Assembly (NCBI GenBank): GCA_027488785.1
Contig: JAIYAY010000018.1
Location: 62,001 to 126,000, forward strand
DNA length: 64,000 bases
From: Sphingomonadales bacterium
Lineage (GTDB): Bacteria; Pseudomonadota; Alphaproteobacteria; Sphingomonadales; Sphingomonadaceae
Reading direction: 5' to 3'
Part shown: positions 37,021-44,709 of the stretch, piece after piece
How the letters are laid out: each line of letters starts with the position of its first letter
Numbering within the stretch: the first letter of the stretch is position 1
Notes under the pieces: generated by a model
The model's input: the letters and a program-made list of their open reading frames with translations, nothing else
What the model was told of the DNA's origin: nothing
Database searches by the model: none
Position numbers and translations under genes: made by a program

Positions 37021-37206
37021 CTATAGGATCCCAGTAACAGGTGGGTACCACCAAAAAGGGGCGTAAAAATCCCCTCCGCCGTTAGAGACGCGCTCTCCTG
37101 AAACCTTATCTTGATGAATATCTCGTGGCAGTAGCCGAGCCTGCTGCACCGGCGGCGAAAACATTATGGTAAAAAGTTTTCTGAGAGAAATTGACCTAAG
37201 CAACAT
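37021..37206 (-). CDS. 61-residue peptide with Gly triplet and aromatic C-terminus
   Basis: A short gene with an excellent ribosome site: AGGAG six bases before ATG 37206. The product has a basic/hydrophobic N-terminus (MLLRSISLRKLFTIMFSPP), a polar middle (LLPRDIHQDKVSGERVSN), then GGG and the unusual end DFYAPFWWYPPVTGIL. The layout, a polar leader, glycines and a short hydrophobic aromatic core, resembles precursors of ribosomally made peptides or small exported peptides, though no modifying enzyme or transporter is adjacent. It runs in the same direction as the three-gene operon, whose own promoter lies between. A perfect TATAAT lies about 92 bases upstream. The coding call is good; the function is unknown. 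Confidence 0.68.
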   Translation of the reverse strand: MLLRSISLRKLFTIMFSPPVQQARLLPRDIHQDKVSGERVSNGGGDFYAPFWWYPPVTGIL

Positions 37207-37297
37207 CCAGATCTCCTGCGTTGACAGAGCAAAATTCTGGACCTCAGAAAAGGAAATACATCAGCGGAGCTGGCTTGTCTAATAAATTAAATTATTA

Positions 37298-37303
37298 ATT
37301 ATA
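37298..37303 (-). promoter_or_regulatory. Candidate -10 box of the 61-residue peptide gene
   Basis: A perfect TATAAT on the minus strand within a very AT-rich stretch. TTGCAA lies 19 bases further upstream, a longer than ideal spacing. Transcription would begin near 37290, about 85 bases before the ATG at 37206. Confidence 0.5.
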
Positions 37304-37731
37304 TTTTTCCTGTACTTGCACCTTGCAATGTAGGATTTGCTCTGAGTTTCTGTGCTTCATCGCCCGCATGTGTTGCACGACCGGCTTTTTGAACATGTTG
37401 AACCCTAAACCGGCTTTCGGACCCGGTGAACCAATTGCGCAAATGTGCGGTAAGTTTAAAGAAATGCCCGGTTTTCCGCATAAGTTTGTAGAGTTAGCAT
37501 GCCGGAGACAGGCGCTGCATCCGCGAAATAGGCGTTGATCCAACTCCCTCACCCCATAGCGCATTATCCTGAAACACGTTCAGGATGACGAATGAGTGGC
37601 AATGCGGAATCACGGTGACAGGTGCCAGAACTCATAAACTTGTCCGCATCTCTGTACCGAAAGTAAGAACCGCCCTCACACGCCCCCTCGCCAACCCAAG
37701 CGCGCTTGTGTAAACGCCTCCCATCACGCCC
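37304..37731. other. Intergenic region between the cassette and phoA
   Basis: About 430 bases without a convincing gene. Two opposite reading frames (37295-37564 minus, 37323-37538 plus) overlap each other completely and neither has a binding site or recognisable product. The stretch contains the inverted REP-like copy at 37566-37590; right of that the composition becomes GC-rich again, toward the phoA promoter. Confidence 0.55.
37566..37590 (-). repeat. REP-like element, right flank of the accessory cassette
   Basis: The minus strand reads CGTCATCCTGAACGTG then TTTCAGGAT, the same unit as at 34149 but in the opposite direction. The two copies enclose the cassette genes. Confidence 0.78.
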
Positions 37732-37749
37732 CTGTCACGCGCTGGTCAT
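37732..37749 (+). promoter_or_regulatory. PHO box upstream of alkaline phosphatase
   Basis: CTGTCAC (37732-37738), four bases, then TGGTCAT (37743-37749) match the PhoB site CTGTCAT-N4-CTGTCAT at six of seven and five of seven positions, 41 bases before the phoA start. It predicts induction by phosphate limitation. Confidence 0.72.
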
Positions 37750-37790
37750 CATGGTCTGCGATGGGGAGCCAAGATTTTGAGGAGTATCAC

Positions 37791-39311
37791 ATGCGTAAAC
37801 TGTCATCCGCCCTTTTGGCGTCCTGCCTGATTGCCGCGCCGTTGTTGGCGCAAGGCACGCCTGCCCCTGCTCCCGCGCCTGCGCCCGCCAAACCGCCGAT
37901 CAGCACCAGCGAAGGCTATCTCAAGGCTGGACAAGCCGAGCTGCAACGCCTGCTTGCCGACAAGCCCAATGACGGCAAGGCGCGCAATGTCATCATCTTT
38001 ATCGGCGACGGCATGGGTGTGAGCACGTTGACCGCTGGCCGAATTTTTGAAGGGCAGCAGCTTGGCCTCGACGGCGAATCCTATGTCGCGCAAATGGATC
38101 GTTTGCCGCACACCGCCTTGGTCAAAACTTACTCGCATGACGCGCAAGTGCCTGACAGCGCGCCGACAGCGACCGCGATTGTCTCCGGCGTCAAAACCAA
38201 AAATGGCGTGATTGGCGTGGGACCTGAGGCGATTGAGAATGACTGCGCCGCGACTGCGCCGTTCAAGGTACAATCCCTGTTCGGCATGGCGGAGGATCGC
38301 GGCCTTGCCACCGGCATCGTTTCCACCGCGACCATCACCCACGCCACGCCCGCATCGACTTATGCCCATGTCGCGCAGCGCGATTGGGAGGTGGACGCCA
38401 ATATGCCTGCCGCGGCCAAGGCCGCAGGCTGCACCGACATTGCCCGACAGATGGTCGAATGGCCGCATGGTGACGGGTTAGAGGTTATGCTGGGCGGCGG
38501 GCGGCAGCACTTCATTCCGGCAACGATGGCCGACCCCGAATATGCCGACAGAAAAGGCAAGCGTGCCGATGGCAAGGACCTGACCGCTAGCTGGAGCGCC
38601 GCCAATCCCAAGGGCGCTTATGTCTGGAACCGCGACAGTTTTGCGGCGGTTGACTCCAAGAAAGCAACCAAGCTGCTTGGTCTGTTTGAACCATCACATA
38701 TGCAGTTTGAGGCGGACCGGACGGCAGCGGGCAATAAAGAGCCATCGCTCGCCGAAATGACAACCAAGGCGATCGCGATGCTGTCGAAGAACCAAAAGGG
38801 CTATGTCCTGATGGTCGAGGCGGGCCGGATTGACCATGCCCATCATGGCGGCAATGCCCGCCGCGCCTTGCAAGACACCGTTGCGCTGAACGCTGCGCTC
38901 AAGGCCGCGATGGAGAGCGTCGATTTGCGTGATACATTAATCGTCGTGACATCGGACCATAGCCATGTGTTCACGATCGCGGGCTATCCCGAGCGCGGGA
39001 ACCCGATCCTTGGCGTAGTGTCTGCCCCCGTTGGCACGCCGACCTTGGCGATGGATGGCAAAGGCTACACTACTTTGGGCTATGCCAATGGCCCCGGCGC
39101 GGTGAATGCGGCCGAACGCCCTGACCCCGCGAAGGTCGACACAGGCGCGCTCAATTACCGCCAACAATCGTTGATCCCGCTTATGTCCGAAACCCATGGC
39201 GGTGACGATGTTGTAGCCCGCGCGGCTGGCCCCAAGGCGCATTTGTTCAAAGGAACGATTGAACAGAACACCATCTTCCACATCATGCGTGCGGCGTTAG
39301 GTTTCAAATAA
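37791..39311 (+). CDS. phoA: Alkaline phosphatase (PhoA family)
   Basis: A 506-residue periplasmic phosphomonoesterase. The signal peptide is MRKLSSALLASCLIAAPLLA, followed by an Ala/Pro linker. The metal-binding aspartate is in IIFIGDGMGVSTLTAGR, the nucleophilic serine in VPDSAPTATAIVSG, and further zinc ligands in EAGRIDHAHHGGN, VTSDHSHVF and SETHGGDDV. GAGGAG six bases before ATG 37791 fixes the start; the frame from 37761 is longer but lacks support. The PHO box above fits the function, supplying phosphate from organic esters. A small lipoprotein gene follows on the same strand. Confidence 0.95.
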   Translation: MRKLSSALLASCLIAAPLLAQGTPAPAPAPAPAKPPISTSEGYLKAGQAELQRLLADKPNDGKARNVIIFIGDGMGVSTLTAGRIFEGQQLGLDGESYVAQMDRLPHTALVKTYSHDAQVPDSAPTATAIVSGVKTKNGVIGVGPEAIENDCAATAPFKVQSLFGMAEDRGLATGIVSTATITHATPASTYAHVAQRDWEVDANMPAAAKAAGCTDIARQMVEWPHGDGLEVMLGGGRQHFIPATMADPEYADRKGKRADGKDLTASWSAANPKGAYVWNRDSFAAVDSKKATKLLGLFEPSHMQFEADRTAAGNKEPSLAEMTTKAIAMLSKNQKGYVLMVEAGRIDHAHHGGNARRALQDTVALNAALKAAMESVDLRDTLIVVTSDHSHVFTIAGYPERGNPILGVVSAPVGTPTLAMDGKGYTTLGYANGPGAVNAAERPDPAKVDTGALNYRQQSLIPLMSETHGGDDVVARAAGPKAHLFKGTIEQNTIFHIMRAALGFK

Positions 39312-39398
39312 GCGCGGGGATTGCACATAAGCTGCCTTGTATTCTTGGTAGTGCCGCCCACATCATCTAGCACGGGGGTACTGCACAAGAGGATGCTT

Positions 39399-39716
39399 AT
39401 GAAACGGATGATGACGATAGCCCTAATGTCGGTGGCGCTGGCAGGATGCGGTGAAGGCGGCGCGCTGAACGATACCGTGCAGATTAGCGTGCGGGAGTCG
39501 CTGATCGCGACCTGCACGACCGCGGCGGGTGAGCAAATACCCGAAGGTATTGAAGTCGATATCGGCACAGTCTGCGGCTGCGCAGCTGACAAGGTCATGG
39601 ATGGCCAAGGCGTGTCCGACCTCGTCACCAACCCGCCAAGCCCGACAGAAGCCATGTCGAAACTGCAAGCCTGTTTGAAGGAACTTGGCCCCGTGAAGAT
39701 TGACGCCGCTGCCTAA
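39399..39716 (+). CDS. Small lipoprotein of unknown function
   Basis: A 105-residue protein starting MKRMMTIALMSVALAGC, a signal peptide with a lipobox LAGC, so the mature protein is anchored by Cys17. AAGAGG six bases upstream supports this ATG. After the anchor are further cysteines in LIATCTTAAG, GTVCGCAADKVM and KLQACLKEL. The GCxAD pattern between two helices recurs in small exported proteins of this group, but I cannot assign a function. It may be co-expressed with phoA, 87 bases upstream. Confidence 0.75.
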   Translation: MKRMMTIALMSVALAGCGEGGALNDTVQISVRESLIATCTTAAGEQIPEGIEVDIGTVCGCAADKVMDGQGVSDLVTNPPSPTEAMSKLQACLKELGPVKIDAAA

Positions 39717-39792
39717 ATAAAGCCGGAAGCGGCTGAACGAGCGCATGGCGGAAATATCATTGGGCTTTACGCGTTAGGCGATATACGGGCGG

Positions 39793-40644
39793 ATGATGAT
39801 TGGCCTTGCCCCTGTCCTGCGCGAAGCAACCGCCGCCCTTGAAGGCATCAGCCCGACACCGCGGATAGACGCGGAGTTGTTGTTGGCGCATGCGCTCGGC
39901 ATGGATAGGTCCGCAATGCTGCTGCGGCAGCATGACTTAAGCGCACCCGAAAGCTTTACTGGCTTGCTCGCGCGCCGAGTGGCCGACGAACCCGTCGCTT
40001 ATATCACAGGAACTCAAGCGTTTTGGGATCTTGAACTGTGTGTTACGCCGGATGTGCTCATCCCACGCTCTGACAGCGAGGCGCTGCTTGAAGCGGCAAT
40101 GAATTGGTTTAGCGCCAAGGACCGGCCCATGCACATTGCAGACCTTGGCACAGGGTCAGGCGCGTTGTTGCTTGCGGCCTTGTCGATATTCCCGGACGCA
40201 GTTGGCGTTGGCCTCGACGCCCGCGCAGGCGCCCTTGCGGTGGCCAGTGATAATGCCCAGCGTTTAAGCTTTGCCGACCGCGCGCGATTTGAGCTGCGCG
40301 ATTGGACGAAGGCGGGCTGGAGCGAAGGGCTTGGGGGATTTGACCTGATCTTATGCAACCCACCTTATATTGAAGATGCCGTCACGCTCGCGCCGATGGT
40401 GTCGGACCATGAACCCCACAGCGCATTGTTTGCTGGAGCGGACGGCCTCAACGACTACCGAATCCTGATCCCGTCCTTACGCCATTTGCTTAACGCGGGC
40501 GGAGTCGCCTTTTTTGAGATTGGCTACAATCAGGCCGATTCTGTGCGCGCTCTTGGCGCAGAGGCGGGCTATCTGACTGAATTACGACATGATCTTGCCG
40601 GTAATCAGCGCGTCATTCGCTTTTCGCTTGGAATCACAGAATAG
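39793..40644 (+). CDS. prmC: Peptide chain release factor N5-glutamine methyltransferase
   Basis: PrmC methylates the GGQ glutamine of RF1 and RF2. The 283-residue protein has an N-terminal helical RF-binding domain, then the methyltransferase fold with IADLGTGSGALLLAAL (SAM binding), GVGLDARAGAL and the catalytic LILCNPPYIEDA, whose NPPY contacts the target glutamine. PVAYITGTQAFWDLEL is the conserved PrmC linker. In many alphaproteobacteria prfA lies directly upstream; here its place is taken by phoA and a lipoprotein. The start may be either of two adjacent ATGs. The DUF4167 gene follows. Confidence 0.95.
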   Translation: MMIGLAPVLREATAALEGISPTPRIDAELLLAHALGMDRSAMLLRQHDLSAPESFTGLLARRVADEPVAYITGTQAFWDLELCVTPDVLIPRSDSEALLEAAMNWFSAKDRPMHIADLGTGSGALLLAALSIFPDAVGVGLDARAGALAVASDNAQRLSFADRARFELRDWTKAGWSEGLGGFDLILCNPPYIEDAVTLAPMVSDHEPHSALFAGADGLNDYRILIPSLRHLLNAGGVAFFEIGYNQADSVRALGAEAGYLTELRHDLAGNQRVIRFSLGITE

Positions 40645-40819
40645 TAAGACTAGGACTAAGTGGCATCGCAGCAAAACTACTATTTGATGTTTCGCGCGAA
40701 GCCGCCCCCCAGCGCAGATGGACGAAGTATAAGGGTCAATGCTGACCCGCGCGCAACCTAAACCGGGTTCAGGGGCTCCATGCAATTGAAGTGCAAGAAA
40801 AGAGGACGGGTCAGCCCTG

Positions 40820-41548
40820 ATGAATACCAACAACAGGCAGCAGCAGAATAACAATCGTCGGCGCGGTCGCAACAATAACAACAACCGGCAGCAAAATAAC
40901 AATCGTAGCGGTTTTGACTATCAGAACCAGATTGATAACCGAGCGCGCGGCAACGCAGCGCAGATGTTGGAAAAATATAAAAAGCTGGCACAAGATGCGC
41001 AGTTCAATGGTGACCGCGTGAACGCGGAATATCACCTTCAATTTGCCGACCATTATTTCCGCGTGCTCGCCGATTTCCGTGGTCGCCAAGAAGCGCGGCA
41101 GGAACAGCAGGGCGAACGCCGACCTCGTGACGATGCGCGCGACGACAGTCGCGATGATCGCGATGATTGGCAGAATGATAACCGTACGCCGAATTATGAC
41201 CGCTCGCCCAATTACGAAGATCAGCCTTCATCCGCGCATGACGATGTGGAAGACACTTCTGATGCGGAAACGAACGACATAGATCAGCGCGAGCAGCAAC
41301 TTGACATGCGCAACCGCCGCCCAGAACGTAGCGAGCGCCCTGCAAATAGCCGAAATGCCAATCGTGGCCCACGCCGGCATCATAGCGAAGATGTAGATGA
41401 CGCCCCTGCAGGTCTCGACCTTGCGGTCTTGCCGCCATCCATTGCAATATCGTCCGATGAAGATGATGCAGCTGAAAGGCCAGCACGCCAGCGGCGTGCC
41501 CGCCGCACAAAGGCTGCTGGTGATGAAGAGATTGCCGCCGCCGAATGA
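40820..41548 (+). CDS. DUF4167 domain protein
   Basis: A 242-residue protein with an Asn/Gln/Arg-rich N-terminus (NNRQQQNNNRRRGRNNNN), then the short DUF4167 core at about residues 37-95 (NRARGNAAQMLEKYKKLAQD and ADHYFRVLADF). The rest is acidic and disordered, with Asp/Arg repeats, and ends in a basic stretch RPARQRRARRTKAAG. The domain is confined to alphaproteobacteria, where it commonly lies next to prmC; the composition suggests RNA or ribosome binding, but the role is not established. clpB, a frequent downstream neighbour, is absent here. Confidence 0.92.
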   Translation: MNTNNRQQQNNNRRRGRNNNNNRQQNNNRSGFDYQNQIDNRARGNAAQMLEKYKKLAQDAQFNGDRVNAEYHLQFADHYFRVLADFRGRQEARQEQQGERRPRDDARDDSRDDRDDWQNDNRTPNYDRSPNYEDQPSSAHDDVEDTSDAETNDIDQREQQLDMRNRRPERSERPANSRNANRGPRRHHSEDVDDAPAGLDLAVLPPSIAISSDEDDAAERPARQRRARRTKAAGDEEIAAAE

Positions 41549-41594
41549 TTATATTGGGAACTTGAAACTGGCGCTGGATTGATTTCCGGCGCCT

Positions 41595-41990
41595 TCAAGC
41601 CTCTGGCAAGGGTCTTGGCTTGTGGTTTTCATCTAACGCGACGAAGGTGAATAGTCCCTCGGTGACCTTCACTTCTTGCTGGCCACGCTCGCGTGTGGCG
41701 ATCACCTCGATCCGTATGCCCATCGACGTACGCCCGCGATGCTCAAGGGTTGCATAGACGGAGATAATGTCGCGCAACAATATCGGCGCAATAAACTCCA
41801 TCTTTTCAATCGCGACCGTTGCACAGGCACCCTGTGCAATACGGCCCGCCAAAATGCCGCCAGCCTGATCCATCATACCCAGCACCCAGCCACCAAAGAT
41901 GTGGCCATTGGCATTGATATCCGCTGGCCCCGGTACGACGCGTAATACCGGGTCATTTCGTTGCGGTAGATTGCGGATACTTTCCGTCAC
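41595..41990 (-). CDS. Acyl-CoA thioesterase (YciA-like hotdog)
   Basis: A 131-residue single hotdog-domain protein. ADINANGHIFGGWVLGMMDQAGGI contains the helix with the catalytic aspartate of the YciA/BFIT group, and MEFIAPILLRDIISVYATLEHRGRTSMGIRIEV forms the sheet. These enzymes hydrolyse short to medium acyl-CoAs and control CoA pools. The ATG overlaps the stop of the upstream membrane-protein gene by four bases, so translation is coupled. Confidence 0.88.
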   Translation of the reverse strand: MTESIRNLPQRNDPVLRVVPGPADINANGHIFGGWVLGMMDQAGGILAGRIAQGACATVAIEKMEFIAPILLRDIISVYATLEHRGRTSMGIRIEVIATRERGQQEVKVTEGLFTFVALDENHKPRPLPEA

Positions 41991-42280
41991 CGGTCGGCTT
42001 CATCTTCAAATGGATCATCAATCGCTTCATCATGGCCCGACCCGCTGGATAAGAAAACCAAGCCCATCAAAGCCGCCGTTAGCATGATTGCGCCAACAAT
42101 TGCGCCTGTCGTCGCGATGAAGAAATGGATGGAAACCATGCCATTCTGCCACCAAAATGCCCCCAATGCGATCGCAGTCACAAGTAATGTGACACCAAAC
42201 ATCCACCGCATAAGGCGCCAGTATCGCTGCCATGCGAAGCGAGCATATTCGGGATCATCAAGGCGGGAGGGGCGAGTCAT
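41987..42280 (-). CDS. Small inner-membrane protein of unknown function
   Basis: A 97-residue protein beginning MTRPSRLDDPEYARFAW, with two hydrophobic helices (WMFGVTLLVTAIALGAFWW and FFIATTGAIVGAIMLTAALMGLVFL) and an acidic tail GHDEAIDDPFEDEAD facing the cytoplasm. I do not assign a function. The frame is open to 42490, but that part overlaps the CBS-domain gene on the other strand, so I start at ATG 42280. It overlaps the thioesterase start by four bases (ATGA). Confidence 0.8.
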   Translation of the reverse strand: MTRPSRLDDPEYARFAWQRYWRLMRWMFGVTLLVTAIALGAFWWQNGMVSIHFFIATTGAIVGAIMLTAALMGLVFLSSGSGHDEAIDDPFEDEADR

Positions 42281-42344
42281 AGCTTGATAAGGTCGCCTTA
42301 TGCTATAAGCTCCATAAGGGGCAAGGACATAAGGGAGAGAGTCG

Positions 42345-42773
42345 ATGACGATTTCTGCAATACTGGCCAATAACAATCGCGACGTTTTGGCGGCATCGCC
42401 GCATGAAAGCGTGGGTGAGGTTGTTACCCGATTGGCTAAAAACCGTATTGGCGCATTGCCCGTAGTCGATGGTTCGTCCGTCGTCGGCATTTTTTCCGAA
42501 CGCGATATTGTCTATGGCATTGCCCAGCATGGCGCAGAGTTTCTGACCAAGACTGTTGCCGATACGATGACCGCGCCTGCCATTACCGTTACACCCGACA
42601 CCGCAATATTGTCCGCCCTATCGCTGATGTCGAAACGGCGTATCCGGCATTTGCCGGTCATGAAGGATGATGCACTTGTGGGCTTTGTCTCAATTGGCGA
42701 CTTGGTCAAACACCGCATCGAAATAATCGAAACCGAAGCGGCCGCTATGCGCGACTATATCAGCATGGCGTAA
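42345..42773 (+). CDS. CBS domain protein (two CBS repeats)
   Basis: A 142-residue protein made of a CBS pair, a module that binds adenine nucleotides. Repeat 1 spans about residues 10-60 (VGEVVTRLAKNRIGALPVVD, SVVGIFSERDIV) and repeat 2 about 73-125 (TAPAITVTPDTAILSALSLM, RIRHLPVM, LVGFVSIGDLVK). No enzymatic domain is fused. Single CBS-pair proteins of this form are common in alphaproteobacteria and may sense AMP/ATP or NAD and act on a partner. Divergent from the 97-residue membrane-protein gene. Confidence 0.9.
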   Translation: MTISAILANNNRDVLAASPHESVGEVVTRLAKNRIGALPVVDGSSVVGIFSERDIVYGIAQHGAEFLTKTVADTMTAPAITVTPDTAILSALSLMSKRRIRHLPVMKDDALVGFVSIGDLVKHRIEIIETEAAAMRDYISMA

Positions 42774-42837
42774 AAAATCTTTGCCCGTTTATATGGCCGT
42801 GGTTGCCAAGGCCCGGTCCAATTGGCAGGAGAGGCGA

Positions 42838-43542
42838 CTACGGGCTGGTAGCTACCGGCGGGGCCATGATGTTTTTGGCAGGATCATAAACAGGCTTTGG
42901 CGCATATTTCATGTTCCAATCCGCCAAATCCCGTTCATATTTTGCATAAGCGTCGTAGAAATTGACAAACACATTGTCGATATCGGCAAGGCTACCCATG
43001 GCATATTCGGGCAAGGCTTCTTTCGGCACCTGGTTAGCCTCTTGCAGCTTGCGTAATGCCATATCGCAATATTGCGCGCGCACGGGCGGTAGTGCGAAAT
43101 AATTGTACAAATCTGTCATCCGCGTGTCGCGAATGCGCAGGCCATTCTGCTTTGGATAGCGCGCCACATATTCGCGATCGACCGCTTTACTTGTTCTCGA
43201 CAGCAATGCCTTATGAATGACAATGAATTTATTATACTCAGTCGCGATTTGTCCCCACACTGGGCCCTGACAATTGAGCGCGGCGACGTTGAGGGCAGAA
43301 CGGAAATGCCAGATCTGCTCATCACGGCTTAACCCACGATTGGGCGTTACCCGAATGCCATCGACACCGATGGGTGGCAGGGTCATCGATAATGCAGCGC
43401 CCCCTGGTGGTAACGGCATAGCAGGAGTGGCCGGCGGCGGAAGCTGAACTGGGACAGGCGCGACCTTTACAGGCGGTGGCGCACATGCGGCTACAGCCGT
43501 GACGAGGATGAGTGCAGCTAAATTTTTGATGCCCCGGCGCAT
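42838..43542 (-). CDS. Lipoprotein of unknown function
   Basis: The 234-residue protein starts MRRGIKNLAALILVTAVAAC, with a lipobox at Cys20, then a Pro-rich linker (APPPVKVAPVPVQLPPP). The globular part (about 55-215) is helical with paired cysteines in AALNCQGPVWG and RAQYCDMALRKL. I know no functional domain for it. It is a single gene; the BI-1 gene on the same strand ends in a strong terminator just upstream. Confidence 0.8.
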   Translation of the reverse strand: MRRGIKNLAALILVTAVAACAPPPVKVAPVPVQLPPPATPAMPLPPGGAALSMTLPPIGVDGIRVTPNRGLSRDEQIWHFRSALNVAALNCQGPVWGQIATEYNKFIVIHKALLSRTSKAVDREYVARYPKQNGLRIRDTRMTDLYNYFALPPVRAQYCDMALRKLQEANQVPKEALPEYAMGSLADIDNVFVNFYDAYAKYERDLADWNMKYAPKPVYDPAKNIMAPPVATSP

Positions 43543-43620
43543 TATATAGTCTCCTAAACTCTGAGCCTAATTCCAACGAGATTTTGCGCGAAAAGAAAAG
43601 CCTTGTTCGACCAAATCCCT

Positions 43621-43655
43621 AAGAAAAATGGCCCAGTGGTTTACCACCGGGCCAT
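43621..43655 (-). terminator. Terminator of the Bax-inhibitor-1 gene
   Basis: ATGGCCC-A-GTGG and CCAC-C-GGGCCAT form a stem with one mismatch around TTTA; on the minus strand it is followed by TTTTTC. It lies 30 bases after the stop of the 43686-44429 gene. Confidence 0.85.
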
Positions 43656-43685
43656 CTGTATCTGTTCAAGCTGGCCTGCCAACGA

Positions 43686-44429
43686 TTATTCGCGGTTACC
43701 CAGGAAGCTCAGCAAGAATTGGAACATATTGATAAAGTCGAGATAGAGCGTCAGCGCAGCCATGACAGCAGCTTTACCAATCATTTCTGGACCCTGAAGG
43801 TAGAAATACTCGTTCTTGATACGCTGCGTATCATAAGCTGTAAGGCCAGCGAAAATGAGTACGCCCGCGCAGCTAATTACCCAACCCAAAGTGTCAGAGC
43901 CTAAGAAGATGTTCACGATGGATGCCACGATCAAACCGATCATACCCATCACAAGGAAGCTTCCCCAACCGCTCATGTCCTTCTTCGTGGTGTAGGCCCA
44001 AAGGCTGAGACCAGCAAAAGCCGCCGATGTTGCAAAGAATGTTTGTGCGATGGATTCACCGGTGAAAATCATGAAGATGCGCGCCAGGGAAAGGCCCATC
44101 AGGACTGCAAAGCCCCAGAACATTGCCTGCAGCGTCGCCGCTGAAAACTTACCCTGCCCGAAGCTCATTACCATCACAACCACTAAAGGTGACAGAATGA
44201 TAACCCAGCTCATCAAGCTTGGGTTAAGCATCAGATTTTGTGCAAGCTCGGTCTGTGCAAACAGCATCGCAACGATGCCAGTGAGCAATACCCCCGACGC
44301 CATATAATTGTAAACCTTGAGCATGTGCGAACGCAGACCCGCGTCAAAAGCGACGTCACCGGCGCGTGAGCCGACACCTGCAAGACTTGACTGGGTCCCG
44401 GTTACCCGTGGATCGGACCACTGTGCCAT
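43686..44429 (-). CDS. Bax inhibitor-1 / YccA family membrane protein
   Basis: A 247-residue inner-membrane protein with seven hydrophobic helices, such as YNYMASGVLLTGIVAMLFA, WVIILSPLVVVMVMSFGQG and FAGLSLWAYTTKKDMSGWG. AYDTQRIKNEY and the final LYLDFINMFQFLLSFLG are signatures of bacterial BI-1/YetJ proteins, which are pH-sensitive calcium leak channels, or of YccA, which restrains FtsH. It starts at an ATG with GGAG at normal spacing. Single gene with its own terminator. Confidence 0.93.
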   Translation of the reverse strand: MAQWSDPRVTGTQSSLAGVGSRAGDVAFDAGLRSHMLKVYNYMASGVLLTGIVAMLFAQTELAQNLMLNPSLMSWVIILSPLVVVMVMSFGQGKFSAATLQAMFWGFAVLMGLSLARIFMIFTGESIAQTFFATSAAFAGLSLWAYTTKKDMSGWGSFLVMGMIGLIVASIVNIFLGSDTLGWVISCAGVLIFAGLTAYDTQRIKNEYFYLQGPEMIGKAAVMAALTLYLDFINMFQFLLSFLGNRE

Positions 44430-44709
44430 GACTTATTTCTCCTCATAACACGGCAATATAGCCGCATGGCGACTATATTGGATGAAATCGTTCTAGTTTC
44501 AAGCAAAACACGACACGGAACATAGCGTTTTTTGCAGATGGCCGGCATAGTTTGCGAAATTTCAAAATCAGTGCGGCTCCACCAACCAGAACGTCACGAT
44601 GATCTCAATTTTCTGTTTGACGCTTTAGAGGGTGATTCATGTTGCGCAGTTTGGCTGTTGTGCTAGCCATAGCGGCAGAAGGCGCAATTGACAAAATTGG
44701 GAGAGTGAT
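44430..44709. other. Intergenic region between BI-1 and the MFS gene
   Basis: About 280 bases with no gene between two divergent genes. It holds an inverted repeat AATATAG / CTATATT around 44455-44480, close to the BI-1 start, and probably promoters for both sides. Confidence 0.5.

Noticed and set aside
37295-37564. Overlapping frames on both strands in the gap before phoA
   Set aside because: They overlap the peptide-gene promoter and each other and have no start signals.
42281-42490. Long N-terminus of the 97-residue membrane protein
   Set aside because: It would overlap the CBS gene and its start region on the other strand; the Met at 42280 gives a normal small membrane protein.
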